A stretch of 64,000 nt of DNA from Oscillospiraceae bacterium (GCA_910575695.1 CAJTGJ010000004.1:124001-188000); one strand, 5' to 3'. Counted from the stretch's first letter, positions 43,838 through 51,869 are shown. Notes: generated from the letters alone by a model not told the origin. Numbers and translations are program-made.

Positions 43838-44413
43838 TCAGAGCGTGAGCACGAACCCGGGCTGGTCACCGGCGGCCTGCACTTGCCCTGTTTCCCGGCG
43901 TGTTACATAGCCCTGGGGGATGTACGCGCCGCCGTGGACGGAATGGTATTCCGCGCCGACCCGTGCGTAATCCAGGTAAGGCCGCACCGCATCGGGGAAA
44001 TCCACCCCGGCCAGGCCCTGCTCCACCAACCAGCGGCCCAGCTCCTCATCCGAGGGGATATCCTCGATGAATTCATACCGGTCCAAGCTGGAAGCCACCC
44101 GCAGGACGTCATCCAGGCTCTCGACCTGTTCCACATACAGCGCGCCGACGCAGGTGGCGTACTGCTGGAAGCTCATTTGATCCTCCACCCCGGCCAGATG
44201 GTTGAGCTTTTGGATACCGGCGTCGGCGGTGAGGTCGGCCAGTTTGAGGCACTCCGCAAAATGCTCCGCGAGGCCGCTGCCCCGGATAAACACAGGGCTG
44301 CCGCCCGCAGGCTGTTCCAACCCGGCCAGCTTCTTCTGGGCCTGGGCTGCCGTTGTTGGAAAGGTGATGGATATGCCATCGCCATACCGCTCCTTGGATA
44401 CTTTTATGACCAT
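43838..44413 (-). CDS. Single-module ArdA-like protein, likely truncated paralogue
   Basis: A 191-residue acidic protein from ATG 44413 with GGAGGG upstream. The region SLDDVLRVASSLDRYEFIED...LGRWLVEQGLAGVDFPDAVRPYLDYARVGAEYHSVHGGAYIPQGYV is an ArdA C-terminal module and is nearly the same as module 1 of the next gene. It stops right after GFVLTL, exactly where the paralogue runs on into a second module (VFALTLASALGTY). So it is either a shortened copy or a one-module form of usual ArdA length (about 165-190). Confidence 0.75.
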   Translation of the reverse strand: MVIKVSKERYGDGISITFPTTAAQAQKKLAGLEQPAGGSPVFIRGSGLAEHFAECLKLADLTADAGIQKLNHLAGVEDQMSFQQYATCVGALYVEQVESLDDVLRVASSLDRYEFIEDIPSDEELGRWLVEQGLAGVDFPDAVRPYLDYARVGAEYHSVHGGAYIPQGYVTRRETGQVQAAGDQPGFVLTL

Positions 44414-44466
44414 TGTGTCATCCCTCCTCTGATTTTTATCAATATTTGCGTGGGGATCAGTCGTTT

Positions 44467-45558
44467 TCAGTACATTGTCTGCCCCATCTCCGGCTGCTGG
44501 GGAAAGGGGGCGCTGAGGCGCTTGATTGAACCGAAGCTGGTGGCCTGTACGCCGTCCTCCTCCATCATCGACCGCCCCAGCCGCTCGAAGTCGGTGAAGC
44601 CGTCCAGCAGGTCGAAGATCTCATCCTCCACGCCAGCCATGCGCAGGCCGTTCCGGGCATACTCACCCTCGGTCACGTCCACCAGCTCATAGTTGTCGAT
44701 GTCCTCTGCGATGCAGACAGCATCGGAGAAAGCGGTTGGTTCTTCCGCCTCCATCGCGGCGCCAAATGTCCGCAGCTCTGTTTCAGACATCGAGCGGACA
44801 TACTGGGCAAGGGTGTTGGCGTCGTCCGGCGTAATGCTGTCCAGCGGCAGCAGATGCCCCCAGGAGTACCCAATTTGGACGTCACTGATAATGGTCCCTC
44901 CCAGACTTCCTACGGTAAGCCGCGCGTTTGCCAGATCATTGTCCGAAGCGGGCAGGTTAAGCCGATAAGTGCCAAGCGCAGACGCCAGAGTGAGGGCGAA
45001 AACGGGTTTGTCATCCACGGCCTGGGTCTGGACTGTTTCCCGACGCTTCACATAGCCGTGGGCCGTGTAGGCCCCGCCGTGGTCAGAATAGTACGCCGCG
45101 CCGATCCCGGCGTAGTCCAGGTAGGGCCGCACCTGTTCAGGGAAATCCACTCCGGCCAGCCCGTGCTCCACCAGCCAGCCGCCCAGTTCCTTGTCTGTGG
45201 TGACGCCCTCAATGAACTCATATTGGGCGAGGCTGGAGGCCACCCTCAGCACGTCATCCAGCCCGTTGATGCTCTCCGCGTCCAGTGCCCCGGAGAAAAA
45301 CTCCTGCTGTTCTACACCAATACCGTCAAACAGCTTCGCCAGCTGGTTAAGTTTTTGTAGGTCGTCCCCATTTTCCAAATTGGCCTGCCGGATGTATCCG
45401 TGAAGGCTGTACGCGTTGCCGCACACTCCGCTGATCCGGACGGGGGCGTTGGGTTCTAAACCGTCCCGCAGGGTAGAGAGGGTTCGCTTTACGTCGTCAT
45501 TGGCCGCTGGCAGACTAAGATCGATACCAAAATCCTGGCAGCTTAAATGAAGGAGCAT
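44467..45558 (-). CDS. ArdA-like anti-restriction protein, two modules
   Basis: A 363-residue acidic protein whose ATG overlaps the previous TAA (TAATG). Module 1 (1-190) ends PYLDYAGIGAAYYSDHGGAYTAHGYV, the ArdA pattern; module 2 (190-363) has MEAEEPTAFSDAVCIAEDIDNYELVDVTEGEY and FTDFERLGRSMMEEDGVQATSFG. Module 1 is the clear parent or sister of the one-module gene downstream; the DNA is also similar (43998-44130 and 45141-45270). Ends QQPEMGQTMY. Probable inhibitor of host restriction. Confidence 0.8.
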   Translation of the reverse strand: MLLHLSCQDFGIDLSLPAANDDVKRTLSTLRDGLEPNAPVRISGVCGNAYSLHGYIRQANLENGDDLQKLNQLAKLFDGIGVEQQEFFSGALDAESINGLDDVLRVASSLAQYEFIEGVTTDKELGGWLVEHGLAGVDFPEQVRPYLDYAGIGAAYYSDHGGAYTAHGYVKRRETVQTQAVDDKPVFALTLASALGTYRLNLPASDNDLANARLTVGSLGGTIISDVQIGYSWGHLLPLDSITPDDANTLAQYVRSMSETELRTFGAAMEAEEPTAFSDAVCIAEDIDNYELVDVTEGEYARNGLRMAGVEDEIFDLLDGFTDFERLGRSMMEEDGVQATSFGSIKRLSAPFPQQPEMGQTMY

Positions 45559-46745
45559 TACGCCATCCCCCCCATCTGCGGCTCCTGGCCGGAGGGGATG
45601 TGGCGGGCCATGATCTCCTGGATCTCCGGCTGGCTGCCCTTGTAGGCCACGTAGCCCTTGTCCCCGAAAACGCCGCCCTCCGCATCGATCCGGCGCTGGC
45701 CCAGGCGGCGGAAGTCCAGGGATTCCAGCACCTCGGCGTCCATCCGCATCTCCTCCGCGATGTACTGGCCGTACTCCTGGGCGGTGCTGATGCTTTCAAT
45801 TGCAACAAAATCCTGGAGGTTTTCCACCAGATAAGCCGCTTCCTCCGGGGTCTTGGGCCAGGCGGTGTCAAAAACGATGTGGAACTTTTCCATATCGCCG
45901 TCCTGGAACCCCTCGTAGCACCGGGCCAACCGGTTCAGCGCATATAAGTGCTCGTTGAGCTCGAATTCCTCCATAAATAAGCACCAGAGGGCGTCGCAGA
46001 CCTCGCCGAACATTTCCACTTCGGCACGGCACTGGTACGGCTTTTGGGCTCCCAGCCGCTGGACGGCCCGGAGGATCTTGCTGTCCGCGCAGGGGAGGTA
46101 CAGCATTTCGCGGCTGGCCGGCTGACCAATGCCCGTCAGGGCCAGCGATACCACGCAGTCCCCATAGTAGTATTCCGGCAGGTGGCGGCCATCGTAGACC
46201 TGCTCCAGCTTCATGCCGTTGTCATAGACCACGCCGTAGGGGGTGACCACCCCAGCGCCGCTCTGGATGAGGTTCAGGGCCTCCTGCGTCCCATCCAGCG
46301 TCTGGTATTCCTCTTTGGGCGTCGTACCGCCGTTGAGTGTCAAACGATGGTTTTTTCCGATCTGTTCCAGGTCGGAGAAGTCGGTGATTACTGTGGCCTG
46401 CTGACAGCAGAATGTGAGATTGATGAGGTCTTTGATGTCGGACAGGCACAGGGTGGACGCCATGGCCTGGAACTGGACGACCTCGTCATCATCGAAGCTG
46501 TCCAGCCGTTTGGCCAGGTAGTCCAGCTCGTCCACGTTGACGGTCTGACCCGTCAGGCGGTTCAGGATGGGGACGGAAAAGAGGGTTTCGTCTACCCGGC
46601 AGTCTTGGGCTGCGGCGTCGCCGATGCCCAGGCCGTTCAACAGCTCAATGGTGGAATCGTACTGGTCATCCGGGATGGGGAGGGGGATGGTGGCCGCGCC
46701 GTATTCCGGGTGGCCCTTGTTACTGAGTATCACTTTGAAAGCCAA
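45558..46745 (-). CDS. ArdA-like anti-restriction protein, first gene of the operon
   Basis: A 395-residue acidic protein. TTG 46745 is chosen: AAGGAG is 8 bases upstream and AFKVILSNKGHPEYGAATIPLPIP is the usual start; GTG 46754 is too close to the ribosome site. NVDELDYLAKRLDSFDDDEVVQFQAMA and INLTFCCQQATVITDFSDLEQIG are strongly conserved in the clostridial ArdA-annotated family. The last module ends LDFRRLGQRRIDAEGGVFGDKGYV. It ends QEPQMGGMA; the Gly-Gly-Met codons serve the next gene. First gene read after the element enters from this side. Confidence 0.85.
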   Translation of the reverse strand: MAFKVILSNKGHPEYGAATIPLPIPDDQYDSTIELLNGLGIGDAAAQDCRVDETLFSVPILNRLTGQTVNVDELDYLAKRLDSFDDDEVVQFQAMASTLCLSDIKDLINLTFCCQQATVITDFSDLEQIGKNHRLTLNGGTTPKEEYQTLDGTQEALNLIQSGAGVVTPYGVVYDNGMKLEQVYDGRHLPEYYYGDCVVSLALTGIGQPASREMLYLPCADSKILRAVQRLGAQKPYQCRAEVEMFGEVCDALWCLFMEEFELNEHLYALNRLARCYEGFQDGDMEKFHIVFDTAWPKTPEEAAYLVENLQDFVAIESISTAQEYGQYIAEEMRMDAEVLESLDFRRLGQRRIDAEGGVFGDKGYVAYKGSQPEIQEIMARHIPSGQEPQMGGMA

Positions 46746-46770
46746 TGGGATCACTCCTTGTCAAAATTTC

Positions 46771-46856
46771 AGCGCCGGGATGGCGCTGGCTGGGTAAGCA
46801 AAAAAGGGCGCAAAAAAAGCGCCGTCCCTTCGGCCTTGATGGCCAATGGACGGCGC
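46771..46856 (-). promoter_or_regulatory. Attenuator-like leader of the ArdA operon
   Basis: Read on the - strand, a long hairpin (GCGCCGTCC, 46856-46848, with GGACGGCGC, 46827-46819, plus inner GGCC pairs) shares its 3' arm with a second, terminator-type hairpin GGCGC-T7-GCGCC (46823-46819 with 46811-46807) followed by CTTTTTT. Forming one blocks the other. A third small hairpin (46771-46787) stands before the ribosome site. This is the layout of transcription attenuation. No ligand or leader peptide is recognised. Confidence 0.6.
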
Positions 46857-47056
46857 GGAATGCTGTGAAAATATTTTGTTGTCGGTTGGAATGGTTTCGT
46901 AGAGACTGGGTGGAAAGCAGCGGGGCGTGAGTTCAAGTCCCCCCTGTCAGGGGAAATAGCAAAATCAGACGGCCCTCGGATTTTCGTATCCGAGGGCCGC
47001 AAGAACGTTGAAAACACTGGCGTTGAGGGCAAAATAGCATTTTCATCGTTCATAGT
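46857..47056. other. Non-coding junction between the element and the tRNA gene
   Basis: No gene seen. It holds a perfect 12-bp hairpin (46970-46981 with 46988-46999, CGGCCCTCGGAT, loop TTTCGT) without a T-run, and a TTCAAGTCCCCCC stretch near 46932-46944 that looks like a decayed tRNA T-arm but does not fold properly. It should contain the element's end (att site), expected to repeat the tRNA 3' end at the far, unseen end. Confidence 0.45.
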
Positions 47057-47347
<291 letters not shown>

Positions 47348-47382
47348 TATTCAATTTCGCTCCAAAGAACGGCAACAAATAC

Positions 47383-47410
47383 ATTATACCAGAAAAAAAG
47401 AATTTGTAAA
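47383..47410 (-). promoter_or_regulatory. Promoter of the tRNA-Ala array
   Basis: On the - strand TTTACA (47410-47405), a 16-base spacer and TATAAT (47388-47383). Transcription would start near 47376 and cross both truncated tRNA fragments before the intact tRNA. Confidence 0.7.
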
Positions 47411-47509
47411 GGGGGTATTTCATTTTTTCCGCAATCTTTTTTATCGCGGCTGCCACACAGCCGCCCGGCGCTCCGCGTCATCCACGAAGCGCCGGGCCCT
47501 TTCCTCACC

Positions 47510-49165
47510 TTATCCCCGACCGTTCCCCTCTGTCACGGCCTCGGGGGTATTGGCGTAGTCCCATTGATGGTCAGAGTCCGCCATATCGTCACTGGTGACA
47601 TTAAAATAGTCCCAGTCCTCCTCCCTGCCGCTGGATACGCCGCTCTCCCGGTAGTTGGAGTCCCAGGTCACGTCCAGGCAGTACCAATTCCCGTCCAGCC
47701 GCACCATGTTCCACCCATGGTCCTCCAAACTGCCGAAGGCCGCGCCCACCACGGTGATGCACTCCACCCCGGCCAGGTCGCACAGCAGCTGGAACGTGGT
47801 GGCATAGCCCAGGCACAGCGCTTTGTGGTTCACCAGCCCTCCGTAGGGAGTAAAGGATTCCCGGGGCGTCTCCTTCATCGCATCCTGATGGGTCCAGTCA
47901 TACCAGACATTGTTAACCACCCATCTGTAAATGGCGGTTTCCTTCTCCAAATCGCTCATGTCCTGCTCCAGGATCTTGTCCAGCACCTTTTTGGCGGCAT
48001 CGTAGACATCCCTGTCATAGCTGGACAGGCCGGAGGGGTCATCCTTCTCCCAGGCGGCGAGGATGGCGGAAGTATCATAGAGGGACATATCGTCCTCGTT
48101 GGGCTGGATAAACGCAGTACGGCCCGGATGCTCCGGGTCCTCGTCTCCCCAAAGTGGATGGCGTATGGAGTAGGTATACCCCTCAAACCCCGCCCCGTCC
48201 GCAAAGTCCCGCAGGATCTGCTCCGCGTCGGGGCAGGCCAGCAGGACCACATAGGTGTCCGACACCACCGCCGACAGGGCCTGATGCAGCAGCTCCTTCT
48301 GTCCGGCAGAACCGGCAAACTCCTCTTCCCGCCCGTCCAGATAGTTGTTGAGCGCATTGCGCATCTCCCAGGCGACATCCAGGCCGGCCGCACGGATCAC
48401 CGCCACCTCAAAGGCGGAATCCCCGGTCCCCCGGGCAATGGCGCACTCCGTCCACTGGTCCGGGCTCAGGCCGTAGGCGTCCGACACGTAGGCAGACAGT
48501 GCCTCCGGGTCGCTGTCATCCAGCCGTTCCAGCTTCAGTCCATCCACCGCCGTCAGAGCAACCATACGGTCACACAGCTCCTTCACATCCGTGACAGCAT
48601 CCTCCGGCCTGGACGTGCTGGCAGGCAGGGCCTTGGCACTGACCGCCTTTTTAAACGCCGCGTCCGCGCTGTCTGTATCCGGGCAGATGAACAGCGACGC
48701 ATAGGGGCCGGCCTGGTTGATCCCGCCCTTCGCCACCATATCCGCCTCAGCGGGGGCGTACCCGGCAAAATCCCCCTGGCGGTTGGAGATGTAGCTCATC
48801 AGCACTGTGGCGGCCCGGACGGCCGCGTTCTCATCCTCCAGCCGCAGGACTGCCAGCTCAAAGGCGGACGCGCCCGTGGCCCGTATGATCGCCGCGTCCT
48901 CCCACTGGTCCTCCGTCAGGCCGTAGGCATTCTCCAGATAGGCGGCCAGAAATCCGTCCCCGCCCTCCTCCATGGTCAGGTATTCCACGTCCACCGGCCT
49001 GCCCTCAAAGCCGCAGGACAGGAACACCGCGTCCACCACATCCAAGGCAGCGGGCTGGCTGGCGGGGGAACCGGAGGGATCAGGCTTCTCTGCCCTGGGC
49101 TGGCAGGCGGAGCACAGCGCCAGCAGCAAGGCCCCGGACAACAGCAGGGAAATAAACCTTTTCAC
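47510..49165 (-). CDS. Lipoprotein with two DUF4358-like domains and a transglutaminase-like domain
   Basis: A 551-residue secreted protein from GTG 49165 (AAGGAG 9 bases upstream). A lipoprotein-type signal ends LLALCSAC. Two similar regions (YGLTEDQWEDAAIIRATGASAFELAV and YGLSPDQWTECAIARGTGDSAFEVAV) are DUF4358-like. The C-terminal domain has HKALCLGYATTFQ (Cys), DHGWNMVRL (His) and CLDVTWD (Asp), the transglutaminase-core triad. Likely a cell-surface peptidase or crosslinker of unknown target. Chromosomal, after the tRNA. Confidence 0.85.
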   Translation of the reverse strand: MKRFISLLLSGALLLALCSACQPRAEKPDPSGSPASQPAALDVVDAVFLSCGFEGRPVDVEYLTMEEGGDGFLAAYLENAYGLTEDQWEDAAIIRATGASAFELAVLRLEDENAAVRAATVLMSYISNRQGDFAGYAPAEADMVAKGGINQAGPYASLFICPDTDSADAAFKKAVSAKALPASTSRPEDAVTDVKELCDRMVALTAVDGLKLERLDDSDPEALSAYVSDAYGLSPDQWTECAIARGTGDSAFEVAVIRAAGLDVAWEMRNALNNYLDGREEEFAGSAGQKELLHQALSAVVSDTYVVLLACPDAEQILRDFADGAGFEGYTYSIRHPLWGDEDPEHPGRTAFIQPNEDDMSLYDTSAILAAWEKDDPSGLSSYDRDVYDAAKKVLDKILEQDMSDLEKETAIYRWVVNNVWYDWTHQDAMKETPRESFTPYGGLVNHKALCLGYATTFQLLCDLAGVECITVVGAAFGSLEDHGWNMVRLDGNWYCLDVTWDSNYRESGVSSGREEDWDYFNVTSDDMADSDHQWDYANTPEAVTEGNGRG

Positions 49166-49196
49166 ATCAAACAACTCCTTACGCAAATCTTAAAAA

Positions 49197-49221
49197 GGGC
49201 GTCTGCCTCAGGCAGACGCCC
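49197..49221 (-). terminator. Terminator of ireB
   Basis: Perfect 11-bp stem GGGCGTCTGCC/GGCAGACGCCC (49197-49207 with 49211-49221, loop TCA) with five T on the - strand. It separates ireB from the lipoprotein gene. Confidence 0.9.
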
Positions 49222-49226
49222 TTTTG

Positions 49227-49481
49227 TCATTTCTCGTGAAGATAGCTTTTCAACAGCACCTGCAGCAGCTCATCCCGGTCCAGCTGGCGGATCAATGTGC
49301 GGGCGTTGTTGTGGTTGGTGATGTAGGTCGGGTCCTCGCTGAGGATATAGCCCACGATCTGATTGATGGGGTTATAGCCCTTCTCCCGCAGGGATGTGTA
49401 AACAGAGGACAAGATCATTTTGATCTCCTGGTCCTTGTCATAGTTGACGCTGAATTTCCGTGTGTAGTCGATGTCGCTCAT
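49227..49481 (-). CDS. ireB: IreB-family regulatory phosphoprotein
   Basis: An 84-residue protein from ATG 49481 (GGGGGTG upstream; an ATG three codons earlier is poorly placed). [23 protein letters not shown] and [28 protein letters not shown] are the IreB (DUF965) signatures. In Enterococcus IreB is phosphorylated by the PASTA kinase IreK on N-terminal Thr residues and affects cephalosporin tolerance; a Thr is present at the same place. Transcribed alone from a good promoter. Confidence 0.95.
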   Translation of the reverse strand: MSDIDYTRKFSVNYDKDQEIKMILSSVYTSLREKGYNPINQIVGYILSEDPTYITNHNNARTLIRQLDRDELLQVLLKSYLHEK

Positions 49482-49511
49482 AGGGCGCACCCCCTTTTCT
49501 GTGCTATAAGT

Positions 49512-49540
49512 ATTTTAGCCTACAATCCCCAAAATGTAAA
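49512..49540 (-). promoter_or_regulatory. Promoter of ireB
   Basis: On the - strand TTTACA (49540-49535), a 17-base spacer and TAAAAT (49517-49512), 30 bases before the ireB start. Confidence 0.75.
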
Positions 49541-49588
49541 GAGGAAAAGAAAAAAATTAACAACTTGCATAGTCTGCGCCGTCGGGGT

Positions 49589-49620
49589 AAAAAACCGTCC
49601 GGCCTTCAGGCCGGACGGTT
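49589..49620 (-). terminator. Terminator after the SH3-NlpC gene
   Basis: Perfect 12-bp stem AACCGTCCGGCC/GGCCGGACGGTT (49593-49604 with 49609-49620, loop TTCA on the + strand) with a T-run on the - strand. Confidence 0.92.
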
Positions 49621-49637
49621 GCAGCAGTTCAGAACAA

Positions 49638-50552
49638 TCAGCCGATGCGCTTGGCGCCCACGATGTAGGGGGCAAAGTAGCCGTAGATGCTGTCATACTT
49701 CACGCCGGTGGAGGGGGAGGAGGCGTGGACGAACTGGCCGTTGCCCACGTAGATGCCCACATGGGTGACAGGCAGGGTGCCGCCGGAGCTGTCATAGCGG
49801 CGGTCGAAGAAGAAGATCAGGTCGCCGGGCTGCATGGCGCTGGTGGACACGAAGTAGCCGTTGTTATAGTACTGGCTGGAAGCGCTGCGGGAGATGGGAT
49901 GGCCCATCTGCTTGTAGATGTAATATACCAGGCCGGAGCAGTCGAAGGTGCGGGGGCCGGTGCCGCCGTAACCGTAGCGGCTGCCCACCAGGCTCTTGGC
50001 CAGGTTGGCGGCGGAGGCGCCCAGAGAACTGGCAGCACTGTAATTGCCGTCCACCAGGGTGATGTATTCCGCAGACACGTAGCCGGAATCGATCTGATAC
50101 CAGCCGTTGCCCAGGTCGGCCAGGATGTTCACCACGGCGCCGCTCTTGAGGGAGCCCACCTTGGCGTAGCCGGTGCCCGCGCCGGAACGGACATTGAGCA
50201 CGCTGGCGGTGACAAGGCCGCTCTTCTTGGAGGTGGAAGCGGTGCCCTGGGCGGCGGGAATCACGGTGCCGTTGGACAGGGAGACGGTGAGCCACTCGCC
50301 GGACATATAACCGGTCTGGGAGCCATATGTAACCTTATACCAGCCGTTCCCGGCATCCTCCTCCACGGTCACGGTGCTGCCCCTGGGGGCCATGGTGACG
50401 GTGGAAGAGCTGGTGTTGGCCGCGCTGCGCAGGCGCAGATTGTCGGCGGCCACAGTGGCGGTGCCGATCGAGGCAAACGCAACACTGGTGGTCATCACAA
50501 GGGCCAGGCCGGCAGCGGCAACGGTCCGAACGGCTTTTGCTCTGAAATTCAT
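49638..50552 (-). CDS. Secreted SH3-NlpC/P60 cell-wall hydrolase
   Basis: A 304-residue protein. A signal peptide ends at VAFA. Two bacterial SH3 domains (about 33-95 and 112-165, each with NLRLRS/LNVRSG at the start and NGWYK/NGWYQ) bind wall peptide or sugar. The NlpC/P60 domain has the catalytic Cys in TFDCSGLV, His in THVGIYVG, and a third polar residue near FVHASS. A gamma-D-Glu-diamino acid endopeptidase for wall growth or separation. Single gene with its own terminator. Confidence 0.95.
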   Translation of the reverse strand: MNFRAKAVRTVAAAGLALVMTTSVAFASIGTATVAADNLRLRSAANTSSSTVTMAPRGSTVTVEEDAGNGWYKVTYGSQTGYMSGEWLTVSLSNGTVIPAAQGTASTSKKSGLVTASVLNVRSGAGTGYAKVGSLKSGAVVNILADLGNGWYQIDSGYVSAEYITLVDGNYSAASSLGASAANLAKSLVGSRYGYGGTGPRTFDCSGLVYYIYKQMGHPISRSASSQYYNNGYFVSTSAMQPGDLIFFFDRRYDSSGGTLPVTHVGIYVGNGQFVHASSPSTGVKYDSIYGYFAPYIVGAKRIG

Positions 50553-50611
50553 TGGAATGTTCCTCCATTCAAAATATTCATTGGTAAGGGAATACGCTAT
50601 CGTTCAAAACA

Positions 50612-50902
50612 TTACTTACCGGCCAGCGCCCGCATGAGCCAGATGGAGCCCATGTCGATGGCGGAGAACAGGTCGGGCAGGTCGCTTTTTTTCACCACCC
50701 GGTCCCGGCTTTTCAGGTCTGGGTCGGTGAACTGGAGCTGAAGGTGGACCTTGTTGGCCAGCTCCAGGCCTCCCTGCTTTTCGGTGCTCATCACCTGAAT
50801 CATGATGATGTATTTGTCGGCCATGGAGCCATAGTAGATCAAGTTGTCCTTGCGGCGCAGAGGACGGCCCTTATAGGTCAGGGCGCCGGATTTTTCAGCC
50901 AT
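50612..50902 (-). CDS. Small conserved protein of unknown function
   Basis: A 96-residue protein from ATG 50902 with GAGGAGG upstream. Sequence TYKGRPLRRKDNLIYYGSMADKYIIMIQVMS then QLQFTDPDLKSRDRVVKKSDLPDLFSAIDMGSIWL. Probably a compact alpha-beta fold; no family recognised. It is transcribed from a near-consensus promoter with an operator-like repeat, so expression seems regulated. Confidence 0.7.
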   Translation of the reverse strand: MAEKSGALTYKGRPLRRKDNLIYYGSMADKYIIMIQVMSTEKQGGLELANKVHLQLQFTDPDLKSRDRVVKKSDLPDLFSAIDMGSIWLMRALAGK

Positions 50903-50923
50903 AGGTGCCTCCTCAGAAAATTT

Positions 50924-50984
50924 GTAACTGTTGTTACCATTTTGTAACCATGGCTATTGTACCTCTTGAGGACCGGCTTGTCAA
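50924..50984 (-). promoter_or_regulatory. Near-consensus promoter with GTTAC operator-like repeat
   Basis: On the - strand TTGACA (50984-50979), 17-base spacer, TACAAT (50961-50956). Just downstream lies an inverted repeat GTTAC-N6-GTAAC (50933-50948) and a further GTAAC at 50924-50928, placed where a repressor would block early transcription of the 96-residue gene. Confidence 0.75.
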
Positions 50985-51070
50985 CAGGTAATTTAAAAAA
51001 ATTTTCAGAAAATACAAATAAATGCCCGCTCCGCCGGAAACCGGCAGAACGGGCAGGGCCTGGACAGGGC

Positions 51071-51349
51071 CTATGGCAGTCCGGCGGCATAGAGCGCCAG
51101 CCCGGCCTGGGCCGCCAGCATCAGCGGCACGCCGTACCGGAACGGGCCCTTGCGGATCTTGTGGCGGAACAGGAGCATCCCCAGCAGCGCCCCCAGCCCT
51201 CCGCCCAGCAGGGCGCAGCCCAGCAGCGCCGCCTCCGGGATACGGCGGCGGCGGAGCTTTGCCATGGCCTTGTCCCAGCCGTAGAGCGGGAAGGCCGTCA
51301 CGCTCATTGTCCCCATCCAGACCAGCAGCAGAAACAGGGGTTGGTTCAT
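51071..51349 (-). CDS. DUF1294-family membrane protein
   Basis: A 92-residue protein from ATG 51349. FPLYGWDKAMAKLRRRRIPEAALLGCALLGGGLGALLGMLLFRHKIRK is the DUF1294 core: short cytosolic Arg-rich loop between membrane spans, with the HK near FRHK conserved. Three spans predicted. Function unknown in the family. Follows the next small gene closely. Confidence 0.85.
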   Translation of the reverse strand: MNQPLFLLLVWMGTMSVTAFPLYGWDKAMAKLRRRRIPEAALLGCALLGGGLGALLGMLLFRHKIRKGPFRYGVPLMLAAQAGLALYAAGLP

Positions 51350-51387
51350 AGGATCACCTTCCTTACAATAGAAAAGCCGGGGGCACT

Positions 51388-51606
51388 CTACCACTCCCGG
51401 CGCACCTCCTCCCCGCTGACGCCGTAGGTGCGCAGGAACTCCTGAAAATCGGCGTCGGTGCGGATCAGCATCACCTCGGTGAAGCGGCCCGTGGCCTCGT
51501 CCCTGAAGCCCGCCGTCCGCTCGCCGGTGCAGATGCTGGCCCGGATCACGGGGATCTTTCCGGTTTTGTCGAAGGTGATGGGTGTGCGTTTGGCTCGTCC
51601 GAACAT
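51388..51606 (-). CDS. Small conserved protein of unknown function
   Basis: A 72-residue protein from ATG 51606 with AAAGGAGC upstream. FGRAKRTPITFDKTGKIPVIRASICTGERTAGFRDEATGRFTEVMLIRT is a beta-rich core; the end FLRTYGVSGEEVRREW is helical. It reads as a conserved small protein of this bacterial group, with no assigned function. A TATAAT (- strand, 51650-51645) stands before it. Confidence 0.7.
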   Translation of the reverse strand: MFGRAKRTPITFDKTGKIPVIRASICTGERTAGFRDEATGRFTEVMLIRTDADFQEFLRTYGVSGEEVRREW

Positions 51607-51698
51607 GGGGAGCGCTCCTTTCCCGGATAGGCTTCGTATGCATGATTATACCACAGCACAGCCCATCGGAACAGGGGCAAACGTCCGGAAATTTACCC

Positions 51699-51727
51699 TT
51701 GCCTCTTTCCGAAAGATATACTATAAT
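51699..51727 (+). promoter_or_regulatory. Promoter of the pantothenate/CoA block
   Basis: TTGCCT (51699-51704), 17-base spacer, TATAAT (51722-51727). The leader to the first gene is about 135 bases; it has a small CCGTA/TACGG hairpin near 51830-51846 but no riboswitch that I recognise. Confidence 0.75.
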
Positions 51728-51869
51728 GATAGCGCTGTTCCCCCCGGCATCCGCCTTGTACCCCGCACCCGGACATCATGGCAGGGACGAGAGCGGAAAA
51801 AGGCCCGGGAGAACGGCAAATAACAACGCGCCGTATCCTTTTACGGAACGGCAGCAGGAGGTTTTAACC

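Noticed and set aside
46893-46955. A possible tRNA on the + strand with TTCAAGTCCCCCC
   Set aside because: The T-arm stem does not pair and no acceptor or anticodon arm can be drawn. At most a remnant at the element's edge.
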